This document shows, piece by piece, positions 43,301 to 55,723 of a DNA stretch of 64,000 nt. A model generated the notes under the pieces. That model did not search any database. It worked only from the letters and a program-made list of their open reading frames with translations, and was not told the origin of the DNA. The stretch covers positions 71,306,635 to 71,370,634 of the forward strand of contig CM033323.1 in assembly GCA_019359835.1 (NCBI GenBank), in the 5' to 3' direction. Position 1 is the first letter of the stretch. Each line of letters begins with the position of its first letter. The stretch is from Pharus latifolius (taxonomy: Eukaryota > Streptophyta > Magnoliopsida > Poales > Poaceae). A program made the position numbers and the translations under genes.

Positions 43301-45312
43301 GGGCGCGATCAACTACCCAGAGGAGACTGGTCCGAACAAGGATGCTCTGGTCGCCTTGTTGATGAGGCCCAAACTTGGAATTTGACCTTGATGATGATGA
43401 GAGCCCCGGGCACCCCAGAGAGGGCTTGGTCGTTACTTTATTTACACAAAGCGTCCAGACTACCAATCCCAATGCTCCAGAGGAATCCGGACGTAACCTT
43501 ACCTATAGTGTGTGTCTGGATCACCGTGTCCCGGTGATCCGGGAGGGTTCCAAACATCCATGCCAGTGTGGTGTCCGAATCGACATCTCTTGGTGCTCCA
43601 AGAGGGACTCGGATGTAGCAAGTACGATAACTTGTACTCGGGCGGTCGTGCTCTGGAGCTCAAAGAGGGACCCGAGCAACCTCGCCCTGTCGCGTGTCTA
43701 AGTCACCGTGTCCCAATGCTTTGGGAGGACCCTAGCACACGAATGAGCCTTGTCTTGTCTTGGCCGTTTTCGGAAATTTTCAAGACTACAACTGGAGTAA
43801 ATTTGAAATAAACACTTTCGAGATGGTATCTATGAAATCCCCCCCAGGCCCCAACGAGACATTTTGTTTGTCACATACAACCATGCTAGGACGTGCAAAT
43901 AGGCCATGCTAACATCAGGACTGTTTTTGTGATAAAAAAAAACTGACCATGTTATCATTGGTCCTCACAGCGAATACGATTCTGGGGTACCTTTTGCATT
44001 ACTTCTTCGAGACCAAGTTGAATTCTATGTTATCGAATAATTTTGAAATGTCATGTTTTTAGTTCGAGTTTTTGGCTTCCAAAACACAAATCAAAATTTA
44101 ATATGGATGCACATTGCGGCTTTAATTCATGTTAATTTCTGAAAGCAATAAAATAATTATAAGCTTTAGATATAATTGTAGTATCAATATAATTTTGAAA
44201 TTGTGTTATGTTATGTCATATTATTGGTGTGAAAAAATTCTTACTGAGTTGCTTCTTTGAGTCATGTTCTGCTAAGTAATTTTAGGGTATATAAACTACC
44301 ATACTGACATTATTGTCAACCAATTTTGCTATGTAGACGATGGTGTTGCCACATCATACCACATCAACACCTCCATTAGATGGACATTATCTTATTGTGC
44401 AACATGAACACCACGGCTTAATGAATGGCTCAATGAAGACCAAGGGCAATGTTTTTTGCGGTATGCCCCCATAACGGAACGGGTTTATCATAGATGAAAG
44501 AGCTATCCATCAAATTTTGTAAAATACTCATTTCTCTGTTTTGAGACGGATGCTAGCATGAAGTTACTCTATCCCCCTAATCAAACACAAATCTATATCT
44601 ATTAGATAATTCTATTATACTAATCAAACACAGACCTTAGAATCCGATGATTTCACGGTGAGAGCATTTTTCGAATTAAAAAAACCATAACTGTTTAGAT
44701 AGAGTTAAAATTGTTTGGGAAAAAATTATAGAGCCCAATTAAAGAAAATGGAAACTTAGAACAGGAAAGTATACACGCTAATATGCGAGACCAAGTGTAG
44801 AAATCACTCAAAGATGACTATTTAGGAGTAGGCATGAGCAAATGCTAGCAGGGGCCAAACCTATCTCTCTAGGCAGCTAAGTTGGGCTGGCCGTGTGCAT
44901 TTTGCATGGAAAACACAACTGGGCCATAATATTGCCGGGCTAGGCCCATCCTAGTTCGAACATAGGGATGATAACTCAACTAAGCTTGGCCCTGAACCCC
45001 ACTGGGACAGACTAAATTTACTCAAATTTACTTTGGAGTTATCGAGAAAGAGTAAATTGCATTTTTGGTTCTTCTACTTTCCACCAAGATTTACTTTGAT
45101 CTCTACTCTTGAAAGGGTCAAATTAGTCCTTGCATATTGCGAACTGGTTTAGAAGGGTCCATTTGATTAAGAATTTGAATTAAAAATTAAATTTGGGATA
45201 TGTGTATGAATGGCATGATGGACTAGTCTTTGTAATGTAGTTATATTAGTGATTTGTAGATAATTTGCCACAAATTTGACATTAGTCGCTATCCAATTGC
45301 AAGAAAATAGAT
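43301..45312. other. Intergenic sequence
   Basis: 43300-43800 is GC-richer and contains related short phrases (AGAGGGACTCGGATGTAGC and AGAGGGACCCGAGCAACC) that suggest a decayed repeat. From 43800 to 45312 the sequence is AT-rich with no gene, TIR or LTR that I can support. Confidence 0.4.
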
Positions 45313-45334
45313 GATATAAGTAGAGATTTGGGCC

Positions 45335-45530
45335 ATGCCGGGCCGGCACGGCACGGGCCCGTCGGGCCGGTGGCTTGTGTCGTGCCGTGCCTGGGTCAGC
45401 CCACGGGCTATCGGGCCGTGCCGATTTAGCCTATTTGCTCAGCGGAGAGGCCCGGCACGGCACGATAGCCCGCGAGCCGCAGCCCGTGCCGGGCCGGCAC
45501 GGGCATGGCACGTTTCAAAGCCCGTCGAGC
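45335..45530. repeat. Left subterminal GC-rich repeats of the hAT element
   Basis: Repeats of GCCGGGCCGGCACGGCACG and its complement, matched by 49795-50030 at the other end. Confidence 0.85.
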
Positions 45531-45639
45531 CATCGAGGTCGTCGTCCGGTCATCTAGAGTGTCGCCGACGAGGATCATCGACTCGTCGCAGAGGCGTCAC
45601 AGTGATGAGTCCGGCGATGGAGAGGACACAGGCGTCGGC

Positions 45640-45860
45640 GAGATTGGTGGCGGCGCGGGTAGAGATCTGCGGTGTCGGCGAGATCTGCGGCGGCGCGACA
45701 TCTGCGGCGGCGCGGCGCGCGGGCCGAGATCTGCGGCGTCGGCAAGATCTACGGCAGCGCAACATATGCAGCGGCGCGGCACGCGGGCCAAGATCTGCGG
45801 CGGTGCCAGATCTGCTGCGGCGCGAGATGTGCAGCAGTGCGGGCCGCGCGGCGCAAGCAC
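45640..45860. repeat. Degenerate GATCTGCGGCGGCG tandem repeat
   Basis: About eight imperfect units of GAGATCTGCGGCG[G/T]CG with GCGCGGGC spacers. Overlapping open frames in all registers (Ala/Arg-rich) are a by-product of GC content. Confidence 0.75.
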
Positions 45861-46664
45861 GCGAGAGGCGGGACGGTGAGAGGAGGGCGTGGCAGACTGG
45901 CGGCGACGACTAGAGGAGCTGAGGAGGGCGTGGCCGCGTGGCTGACTGGCGGCGACGATCGGCGAGAGGAGAGGAAGGAAATGTGGAACAGTGGAAGTGA
46001 TTAGGTATTTAAGTGAAGAAGAAGAACTGCTGAACTGAGGAACAGTCGAACAGAGAAAGTGTCGAAGTAAAGACTGAAGAACAAGAACTGAAGATTGAAG
46101 AACAAACAGTAGATTAGTAGATTATTAGAACAATAACAACAGTTACATAAGTAGCATTGTAACAACTAACATAAAACAAGTAATGAAATGAAGTAACAAC
46201 TAATAACTAATTAAGATACAATGTAGTATATGTTGAATTTAATAACATATATAATTACTTTATACATGACTAAAATGAATTTAAGAACATCTCGTTTCAA
46301 CTTTCAAAACGATCAAGATCAACTCAAATCAAGATACAATATAGTTATTAGATGGATCAATATAAAGTTTAGTTAAACCAACAATAATTAAAAAATAGGG
46401 AAAAATATAGATTAAAATATCATAGAAAATTCAAACAAATTCGTACAAATTTTAAAAAAATCATACATGAGAATATGAGATTAAACAATTGCAAACAAAT
46501 TTTAGAAAATGAATGAGGTTAAAACTTAATAATAAATACGAGAATAATTATATTACTTATATTATTATATGTAAATGTTATTGCCTCATTAAAAACCTTA
46601 CTAAGTAAAATCCAATGGGATAAAACCTTAATAAGGAAAAAAGAGTGCAATAATTAATTACAAA

Positions 46665-48784
46665 TTAATCCGAATTAATATTCAACCATTCCAACTCGTT
46701 AGTGAATTCGGTGTCCTCCAAGTTATGTTGTTCTCTTGTGGAAGCGTTTTCGCAATCTTTAAGACAGGTGATTGCCTCCACCATCTCGGGGGTTAACATT
46801 GATCTTCTGTTTTCAACAATTCTTCCGGTCAAACTAAAAGTAGATTCGGAAGAAACTGTTGATACTAGAACAACCAAGACATTTCGCGCCAACTGAGACA
46901 ACACTAGATATCGTCGTTGGTTGTTCTTTCACCACAAAAGAACATTGTTGGAGTTGTCAGGATCATTTGTAAACTCAGGATCCACAGAATGATCAATGTC
47001 GAGGTAACGGTTGAGCACCGCTTGTGAACTCATAAGTGATGGTGTTGAAGGCGCTTCGCCTTGGCTAGAACTCTGTGAAGATGATCCGCCTCCGCCTCCT
47101 CGTAGTGACTTCCATAGCAAACCGCCAATCTTCCTCCGTGTCTCCTATTCTTGTGGCGTTGATGTTATTGGTTTTCGGTATGCACTGACAAACTTAGATT
47201 CATACAAACAAAAAACTCGAAAAATTTCATCAGTAACATGTGAATAACTTTCAAAATAATCAATATTTAAGGCAGTACCTAATTGTTCCAAAGTAGATTG
47301 TAAACCAATTAATTTTAGTCTCGGATCTAAAATAAAAGTAAAACAATAAAGATGCGATATGCTTCTGAAATATTTTAAAAATTTTTGTTCCATTTTTTGT
47401 ACGGCAACAAAAAAATGGGGATATGTTCTATATGATTCAAATAATTTTGCAATATCAAAAATATGATGTAAAACTAAACAAGATGTAGGATAATAAATAC
47501 CAGACAATATTTTAGTAGATTCATAAAATAACTCCAAAAATTTGTAAAATCTATCAGCAATATACCAAATATAATCAAAAAGAAACTCAGTATTCATTCG
47601 AACATTAATAAATAAAGTTAAAATATCTTTGTATGGTAGTACTTGCTTTAATATGAGGTAAGTAGAATTCCACCTTACCTTCATGTCGGTGCAAAATTTT
47701 CGAGATCTCATATTATTGGTCTTACAGTAATTTTTAAATTCAGCTATACGTACATTTAAGGAAGTAATGTAAACAATGGCTGAGCGAATAGTATCTAAAG
47801 GTGCGGTCATTTCTTTCATACCTGCTTGAACGATAAGGTTGATAATGTGGCAGATGCACCTTTGATGAACATATCCTCCAACATATGACTTAAGTGCTGG
47901 AGTCAATATGTCTATTGCCTTCGTATTAGCTGAAGCATTGTCAAGAGTAATAGAAACAATACGATTTTCTAACTTATATTCACTAACTACAGTTAATATA
48001 CGATCGGCAATAATTTCTGCAGTATGTGCAACATCTATTAATTTAAAACATATAACTCTTTATTTAAAGAATAATTATCATCTAAATAATGTGCAACTAC
48101 GCTAAGATAATCCATTTTTTGATGGTTGGTGGACCAAATATTAAACGTAAGTGCAAACGAAAATGTTACTTTTGAAAAATTTTCTTTTATTATTGCTACA
48201 TGTTTTTCATAATATGCTAAAATATCACTTCTAGTTGTGGTTCTACTTACTTTTTTAAATTGAGGAGAAAATTCTCTTTGAATTATATTTTCAAAAGCGG
48301 CACTTTCACCTATCCTAATTGGCAAATCTTCAAAAACAATAAATCTGACCAGTTCTTCCCTATCTACCATAGGGTCATAGTTCGATGTACTTACAGTGCC
48401 ATCAGTGGCGAAACTTAACTGTGTTTGCTGACCGTGAGGACATAGTTGTTTTTTTGCGCAATTTTTTCCGTAACGAAGTAAATGTCCGATCCCAACTGTA
48501 GATGCAGCTGATAAGATTTTTTTACAAAATTTACAAATAGCAGTTTGTACCTTTTTCCCACTCAGGTCGATAGACTCAGATGGATCAAAATACTGCCAAC
48601 ATTCTGATTTTTTTGATCTTTTGCTCCCTATTGAACTTGATGTCATTGATGGCGTAGAGGCAGAGCCCGCCATTGGAGGAGATGACATCGGATTAGATTC
48701 GATGGTCCCCTCAACGACATCAAAATTATCAATATTATTTTCCTCGGCACTGAAATTCTCGAAATCAACAGTGTTGCAATCCAT
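46665..48784 (-). pseudogene. hAT transposase, nearly complete, inactivated
   Basis: The enzyme cuts and joins the element ends. The start is taken at ATG 48784 (MDCNTVDFENFS). A BED-type zinc finger (CKFCKKILSA...HLLRYGKNC) lies in the first third. The catalytic block has LTFNIWSTNHQKMDY, where hAT enzymes usually have Asp in place of this Asn (48142-48140). A one-base frameshift near 48050 precedes LDNASANTKAIDIL (second Asp), then CICHIINLIVQAGM and the Glu in FYESTKILSG. Two in-frame TAGs (47147-47145, 46931-46929) lie before the dimerisation domain (PVSTVSSESTFSL-like, RRSMLTPEMVEAITCL). All domains are present but the gene is dead. Confidence 0.9.
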
Positions 48785-49794
48785 ATAGAAGTAAAAATAA
48801 TTTCTCAAAATAGAAAAAATAAGTTTGACCACAAAAATACCTTTTAAGGGAAAACACAATTCGTAGAGACTAGAAACCAAAAATTATTTTCGTGAGAGTA
48901 AATATGATTTTTAGACAGCAAATCTGAATTTTTAAAAACAGAAAATATTTTTCTTAAAAATATATTACTCTTTGTTTCTTTACAACAATAAAAATATTTT
49001 TTAAAAATAAAAAATTTTCTATAATATAAAACAGTGGAGTAAGTGTAAGTGTGTAACTATGTTAGATTGTGAAATTAAGGGAAAAACAATTCATAGAAAC
49101 CAAAAAATATTTTTATCAGTGTAAATATGATTTTTAGAGAACAAATCCGATTTTTTAAGAATAGAAAATAGTTGTTTTAAAAATAAAGTACTCTTTTCCG
49201 CAACAAAAAAATGTTTTTTTAGAAAATAAAATAATTTCTAAAATAAAAAAACAGTGAGTTAAATTATAAGAATGAGACTATGAAAGTATGTAGTAAGGAG
49301 AGAGAAATTTTATTGAAATTTGGGAGATTGGAATGGGTTGGAAGTTTTTGGGTGTGCTTCGGGGTATTTATAGAAGAAAGAATCCGACCGTTTCCTTCGC
49401 TCAGTTCACTGGCTGCGTGAGTGCGTGACCTGCGTGGCTACGTTCCAACGGCTCATCATGCACACATTTCAAAAATCCAACGGCTTAGTCCAAAACTCCA
49501 AATTGCGTGTGTGAAATCAGAGCGTTGATTGTGTCAGCCGGTCAATCGGGCCGTTCGTTCAAAATCCGGAAATTTCCGCCCGTTCATCGCTTTTCGCACC
49601 CGCGCCAAAGCACTGGCTGCACTGCCGCTCCTGCCGCCTCGTTTTGCGTTTCTCGGTTTTCGCGCCCTCACCCATTGCTGCATTCTCACGCGGTCACGCA
49701 CTCACGCCATCACACGTGACGCGTAAAGCACGAAGCCACAATCCACATGCATGCACAGTATTAGGCTAGCCCGCTTGCTCATGGGCCTCTTCGT

Positions 49795-50030
49795 GTCGTG
49801 TCGTGCCGTGCTGGGCCGGCCCGCTTTGTAACGGGCCATGCCGGCCCGGGCACGGCCCGAGGTTTCGTGCCGGGCCGTGCCGCCCGTGGGCTGAGTTTCG
49901 CGGCCCGGCACGACCCGATAACTCGTGCCGGGTCGGCACGGCCCGTTTTCTTTCGTGCCGGGCCGGGCCGCATGCCGGGCCAAAATATCGTGCTTCGGGC
50001 CGGCTCGATAACGGCCCGGCCCGACTTACA
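49795..50030. repeat. Right subterminal GC-rich repeats of the hAT element
   Basis: Words such as GTGCCGGGCCGGGCC and GGCACGGCCCG in both orientations; complementary to the left array. Confidence 0.85.
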
Positions 50031-50044
50031 CCTCTAGATATAAG

Positions 50045-51514
50045 TAGTGATGTGGTTCTAAAGAAATGATATGTGGGGGCAAAAATATCTTATATGTCAC
50101 TCTAGTCAACTATTCTATGTCATCACAATCATCTATTTATGATGAGAAGCCAAATGCCTTAGATCAAAAATAAGTGTAGCAACATGTATCGGATAATCAA
50201 AAATCAATCTTGAAAGATTTTGCATTACTTGGAGGTCTCATCAGGAAGTTATGGACGTCAAAAAGAGAGGTGTGCATGATGAAAAGGGCCTACGGGAACT
50301 ACAAATGAGAGGCGTCCATGCCATCCAAAATATTTAGAGATGGGATCAACTTATTCGTGCTGCTAGTATTGAAGTCAAGTAAAATCCTAATTCCAATCAA
50401 AAGTGAAGTTGCAAACAAAGTTGGAGAAACTGAGTTGAATACAAGAATGTGAAGGACATGAAATTTTAACATGTGCCAAATGAGGAAATAATTCATCAAA
50501 ACATCATTGTAATATTGTCCTCTTCCTCGTAAAACTACTAATTCAAATAAATCATAAATCAAAACTATACATAGAAAGGTATAAACTTATGAAATTTGGT
50601 GTCAATGCTGATTCCGTACTAAACACGGATTTTTGTTGTTTATTTTTTTCCTTGAGCCCTATAATATTTAGGTTTGTTTAGTTTATATCAGAGTTCTAGT
50701 TTAAGTTGAAGTCCTAGTCCTAATTTATTTTAGGCTCTTAATTTTATTGAGAATTAGTGTTCTTCTTTATTTTTATGTTTTAGAACTAATATGTACTTTA
50801 AATCTACTTTTAAGACAGACCAAATATAGTTATAATTTGAGATTTTTTTTACGTAATTCGTGGTGTATCATTATTTTTCTTATGTTGGCTTGGTCGCCGT
50901 TGAGCTTATCCAAATTGCACAAACCCAATCTAGGTCTCACCTATGCTGTTGCTTGGGTTGTTTCTTCGATAATCATAGTTGAGCAAAAGATCGAGTAGCA
51001 AGTTGCATGAAACATCATTGGTTGATTAATGTGTTCATGCAATTACTTCACTAGTTATCCTTGATCTATGTCATAAAGATCAGGACCACCACATGATTCA
51101 CATCAATTTATGTGCCATGCATTTTTTTAAGTTAATATAGACCTATTTAAACTAGTTTACAAAATACATAGATCAATCTAATCTTACCAAAAATATCATT
51201 TACTCAAAAAAGAAAAACAATCAGCCAGACCAGAATCCACTAGGCGGTCAAAATACTACATTAATGCAAGTCACAACACTCACGGATCGGCGTCATTTCA
51301 AAGCCAATTTAAATAGATTCATATACGCTATCTTTTCGAATAAAAAAGCACGTCTTTATCTCGAAGCTATAAATCACAAATTAACATTCCCAATCAAAAT
51401 GAGTGTAACTTTATATTAATCTATACCAATTCTGACTGAACAGTGAATACCTACGAGATAAGGTAAACACGCATCTCTGTGTCAGACTTAAAAACTGAGG
51501 TCCAGCTAAGTTGA
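50045..51514. other. Intergenic sequence
   Basis: AT-rich spacer between the hAT and Harbinger elements. No ORF, TIR or repeat that I can support. Confidence 0.5.
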
Positions 51515-51849
51515 TAAGACGGTCTCCAATCCATCGGTATTTCACGAGACGTTTCAATAGAATAATCTCTAATATATTCTGTGTCACATATGCAAAACAC
51601 CATCTGAAACACTCTCCTTACTCCAACCCATCGGCGTTTCACGTGGGACTCGCATATACAATATTTATTACAGATTAACAAATCTTTAAAATAAAATTCG
51701 AATAATTCGAAGACAACAAATTAAAAGATAAATATTGTAAATAACGAAAAAAATTAAAATTATTTTTATTTGAATGGTACACGAGAAAAATATGACACAT
51801 ACTAAATTAAAATTCGGCAACAGTTGGCCGTTAACGACCGCACAAACAA

Positions 51850-53284
51850 CTACTCCTCGGTCCCGTCGCCCCCGAAACGCTGCCAAATGTGCTCGACAAG
51901 ATCCCGTTTTAGTTGTCGATGCGTTGGGCGAGCACGGATTGCATTATTTCGATCTAGCATATGTTGGAAAATTGGCGGAGCACTATTGTGGATAGTAGAC
52001 GGTGTTATGGTTGATGTCCCTTGACTATCGTACAAATGAGTGATCGAGCCATGAGAGTGCCGCTCATCCTTGATTATCATGTTATGGAGGATGACACACG
52101 ATTTCATAATATTGGCAAGGGTTGATTGTCGCCAAAATTGACCGGGGCCGCGGACAATAGCAAATCGAGCTTGCAACACCCCAAACGCTCGCTCCACATC
52201 TTTTCTTGCCCCTTCTTGATGTTGTGCAAATAACCTGAGTTTGCCCGTTTGGGGCAAGGGTACGGTCTTCACGAAAACAGCCCACTCGGAGTAAATACCG
52301 TCGGCCAGGTAGTACCCTATATTATACTCTGTCCCATTTAACAGAGTACTGAACAGTAGGAGTTTGCCCGCGCAACACATCAATGAAAAGGAGGGATTGG
52401 TTAAGCACGTTGATGTCGCTGTTGGATCCGGCGACACCAAAGAAGGCATGTCATATCCACAAGTCTCTTAACGCGACCGCTTCAAGTATTATTGTAGGGA
52501 CTCCTTGATCACCATGGGTGAATTGGCCCCTCCATGCAACTGGGCAATTACGCCATTCCCAGTGCATGCAATCGATGCTTCCCAGCATCCCTGGGAAACC
52601 TCGGTCTTCTTCTTCCTGTAGCAGACGCTGGAGATCTTCGATAGTAGGTTTACGGAGATATTCCTCCGCGAATCGATCGATGATTCCTTCAACGAAATTC
52701 TCCTGGCACTGAATGGCCGTCGACTCTCCGATGCATACGTACTCGTCGATGGCATCGGCGGGCGAGCCGTACGACAACATGCGCAAAGCCGCAGTGCATT
52801 TCTGCAATGGAGATAGCCCCTTTCGGTTGAGGGCATCTCTCCTCTCGGTAAAGTACGGGGACCACTCCCCGAGAACTTCGACGATTCGCAGAAAGAGGGG
52901 TCTCCCCATTCGGAACCTTCTGCAAAATAAGTAGCCGCGGTAGACCGGAACGTCGGCGAAGTAGTCCGCAACTAGATGGTTATGACCGCCTTCGCGATCT
53001 CTTTCGATGTACCTTCTGCTACCTCCTCGGCGGCGGTGTGAGGTACCAGCGTCAATGTTGGGTTCAACATCAACAAGAGCGTGCTGCAGATGGGGTTCGA
53101 TCATCAGAAAGGTTTGTACGAACCCCGTCACAAACTCTTCTATCTGGTTGATGGCTTCGTCCTCAGCACTACTAGTGCTTGAGCTGGACGACATTTTTTT
53201 TGGGTTGGTTGTGAAGTTGAGATCACCAAGAACTGAGGTTTCGGTTGTGAAGTTGAGATTACTGAGGTGTGAAGATGAGGGCAT
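51850..53284 (-). pseudogene. Harbinger transposase (DDE), two lesions
   Basis: The first ORF (53284-52451, 277 aa) has a Ser-rich N-terminus, RRRGGSRRYIERDREGGHNH, FCRRFRMGRPLFLRIVE and the first catalytic Asp in GSIDCMHWEWRNCP. A TGA (about 52453-52451) replaces an expected Trp codon. The frame continues with the second Asp (GSNSDINVL), then a one-base insertion near 52335 in an A run shifts it to 52449-51850, which carries YNIGYYLADGIYSEWAVFVK and the Glu in GARKDVERAFGVLQARF. The start may be ATG 53284 or the later MSSSSSTSS (53191). Only these two changes break an otherwise typical transposase. Confidence 0.88.
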
Positions 53285-53309
53285 GGGGGTCCAAATATAT
53301 AGGGGAGAA

Positions 53310-53625
53310 GCGAATAGATCACATGCGTCGGCTCCAACGGCTAAAATCCAAAGGCTTCGAGCAGATGTGTCAGCTCCAACGGCTAAAATCCAAAAGTACC
53401 GATCACATGCGTCGGCTCCAACGGCTAAAATCCAAAAGCATCGAGCAGATGTGTCAGCTCTAACGGCTAAAATCCAAAGACATTGAGCATATGTGTCAGC
53501 TTCAACGGCTAAAATCCAAAAGTACCGATCACATGCGTCTGCTTCAACGGCTAAAATCCAAAAGTACCGATCACATGCGTCGACTCCAACGGCTAAAATT
53601 CAAAAGTACCGATCACATATCACAG
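53310..53625. repeat. 42-bp minisatellite in the Harbinger element
   Basis: Seven full units plus a partial eighth, each containing CCAACGGCTAAAATCCAAAA and alternating between GATCACATGCGTCGGCT and GAGCAGATGTGTCAGCT forms. Unit length is constant at 42 bp. It lies between the two genes, just upstream of the transposase start. Confidence 0.92.
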
Positions 53626-53705
53626 TGCAAACAGGTGAATCCAAAACGACTTAAATTAATAGTGCGAGTACAATATTTGAAATGAAAAGTACAATGTTCG
53701 GACTA

Positions 53706-54991
53706 CTATTTATTCTTCAAATCCTTAAGCTGCTCGTTCATGTATTCTATTACAGCCGCATGCGCCGCCTTATGATCATCCGAGAAATGAGATGTATCCA
53801 TCCCAAGTAGTTTCGTCAATGATTTCATAAATGAAGCATTTTCTTTGCTTTTGGCCATCCCTTGCAATTTATCGACTACAGCAAGGGCTTTTTCAGCCAC
53901 ACTAGTAAGCTCGGCGCTGGCTTTGCCGATGCGCTCTAGGGTCTCCTCGGACGCCGACGATGTCTCGCCCAGTTTGCTCTTACCCTTCCGCTTCTGCTTT
54001 GCCGCGTCACGCCCTTGCGGTCGCAGAAGCTCAACGGGGACATCCTCGTTGTTCGACGACGACATGTGGGTACCTTCTTCGTCGATGCGAGCCCTCTTCG
54101 AAGAATCAATGCAGCTTCGGCACCACTTCGGTTGACCACATACGGCATTCCACCAGTGCTCCAGGACGAATGGATGACCAACCTCCTGCCTGTACATGTC
54201 GTGTGCTTGCGACATTAACTGGTCGTTTGAACGACCACTGGCGTAGGCATCCCTCAACCTACAGAAGATGCCATTGAACTGAACAATTTTCTTATTGTTC
54301 TTTTGCCAATGGTCTTTGCAGTGCCTGAGGTCTCGTCTGCGACCGGCGGACTGCTCGCGTTGTACTCCGCAGTGACCTTCAACTAATACATGTCGAATTT
54401 TCGATTGTTCCCATCGACCGGGTCGAGGGAGTTATTCAACCACGCACTGATTTGAATAAAAAAAAATTTGTTCAAAAAAATTTGTGATATAACCGGCGAA
54501 ATAAATTTGCGTTAACAAAATTTAATATTTAAATGAACATTTACAAGTCGCATGTCATCCTGTTGCGACCAGAGCATTCGTTTACGCAATCGTCCAGTGT
54601 TGTCATCCTCCACGCCCACGACTGAGGGCGTGCTCTCCGGAGTGCTCGTATCTGATGAGGGGGTCGAACGGTCATTTCTTCTCGGTGCTTGTGGCGGGGA
54701 CATTTCTGCAGGGATCGCCGGAGCTCCAATGAAATGAGGATTCTGGCCGTAAGGGCCGTAGGGGGGTTGTGCATATGGATGCCCTGGTGCGCACTGCCCA
54801 GGGTGTGTGTACACATGTGCCTGTCCATATGGAGCGGGAGGAGTGAACCGTGGGTAAAACATCAGGTATGGTGGGGGTGGGGGCTGAAAATTGGGCAAAT
54901 TTTGGATGCTTGGTGGCTGGGTGTAGTCCTCATCTATATTCGGCTCGCCAAACCAATTGACATAATCACCAGGAGGATTGTTGTTGGCCAT
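53706..54991 (-). pseudogene. Harbinger Myb/SANT-like protein gene
   Basis: In PIF/Harbinger the Myb-like protein assists the transposase by binding DNA and aiding nuclear entry. Exon 1 (54991-54545) encodes a Pro/Tyr-rich N-terminus and ends in RLRKRMLWSQQDDMRL at a GTAAAT donor. After an intron (to about 54447) the Myb-like domain continues with AWLNNSLDPVDGNNRK, then HWQKNNKKIVQFNGIF. The last ORF (54257-53706) has RSNDQLMSQAHDMYRQEVG, GHPFVLEHWWNAV, a Lys-rich patch and a coiled-coil tail. The frame is not continuous across the intron as I read it, and stops or shifts occur near 54400 and 54300. Confidence 0.8.
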
Positions 54992-55723
54992 CGAAAAATT
55001 TTGGTTGTGTTTGAGTGAAAATGAGGTGAAATGTCCCCATATTTATAGGAGTACATAATTTTTCACCATTTTTTGGTAATTTTTTGGGATTTTTTGGCAT
55101 TTTTTACTAATTTTTACATCCAAAAAACATTAAAATAATCCAACAGCTAATTTTAATGGCTATAAATCCAACAGTTAAATTTTTCTATGTCATACATGTG
55201 GGTCCGACCCAAATATTACCCCAACGGCTACACTTCAACCAGCAGACGCGCAAAATTAAACCTAATAGTGGCTGACATGTGGGACCAGGCGACTGTAGGG
55301 CCCACCAGTATAGACCTAACCGCACTCAACTCACCGGTGCACGCGGCACGCGGACCGAGGGCACTCACGCGGCCTCACGCGTTTTGTGGGGCCCACGTGC
55401 ATCCTGTGCCGCACTATCTCACGTTTGCCACAGCCGCAGACATGCAGGCTCAGAATTTTTTTTGGCCCACCTGTCAATGCGCTTCAATGGGGGTACGCCA
55501 TCTCCGCTCGCTCGCGCGTAGGGCTAAACGCGTCGCCAGGCGGTGCCACTCGCTCCAACGCTGCCGCGTGTGCGCACGAGGCGTCGCCCGGGCCCACCTG
55601 CAAATCTTTGAGGGCGCCGCATGGGGAAGCGTTGTCTCTCTCTTCTCCGGCGTGAAAAATTATTTTTTAATGCTCGGGCCCACCTGACAGAGCGACGAGG
55701 CGGCGGGGTTGGAGTACGTCTAA

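Larger units (their letters stand above)
45321..50036 (-). mobile_element. hAT DNA transposon, 4.7 kb
   Basis: Perfect 8-bp TSD GATATAAG (45313-45320 and 50037-50044), the length typical of hAT. Inward ends read TAGAGATTTGGGCC (left) and TAGAGGTGTAAGTCGGGCC (right), a short imperfect TIR. Both ends are very GC-rich arrays of GGCCCGGCACGGCACGGG-like words in both orientations, the likely transposase-binding region. The single gene lies on the minus strand (46665-48784). AT-rich stretches 46010-46660 and 48790-49370 flank it. Confidence 0.93.
51518..55720 (-). mobile_element. PIF/Harbinger DNA transposon with both genes
   Basis: TSD TAA (51515-51517, 55721-55723). Inward ends are GACGGTCTCCAATCC (left) and GACGTACTCCAACCC (right), 12 of 15 matching. 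A further copy of CTCCAACCCATCGG lies at about 51630, so the left subterminal region is partly duplicated. Two minus-strand genes, Myb-like (53706-54991) and DDE transposase (51850-53284), are the standard pair of PIF/Harbinger. Together they mobilise this element type and related MITEs. Both have a few lesions only. Confidence 0.88.

Noticed and set aside
43281..43811. ORFs at 43281-43472, 43375-43701 and 43512-43811
   Set aside because: Overlapping frames on both strands with no recognisable domain and low-complexity related phrases. More likely a decayed repeat than a gene.
45335..46004. Ala/Arg-rich ORFs in the hAT left end
   Set aside because: They are open in many frames at once because of the GC-rich repeats and lack stop codons by composition only.
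53310..53625. Regular repeats that resemble a CRISPR array
   Set aside because: The units are contiguous variants of one 42-bp sequence, without unique spacers, inside a plant transposon. This is a minisatellite.
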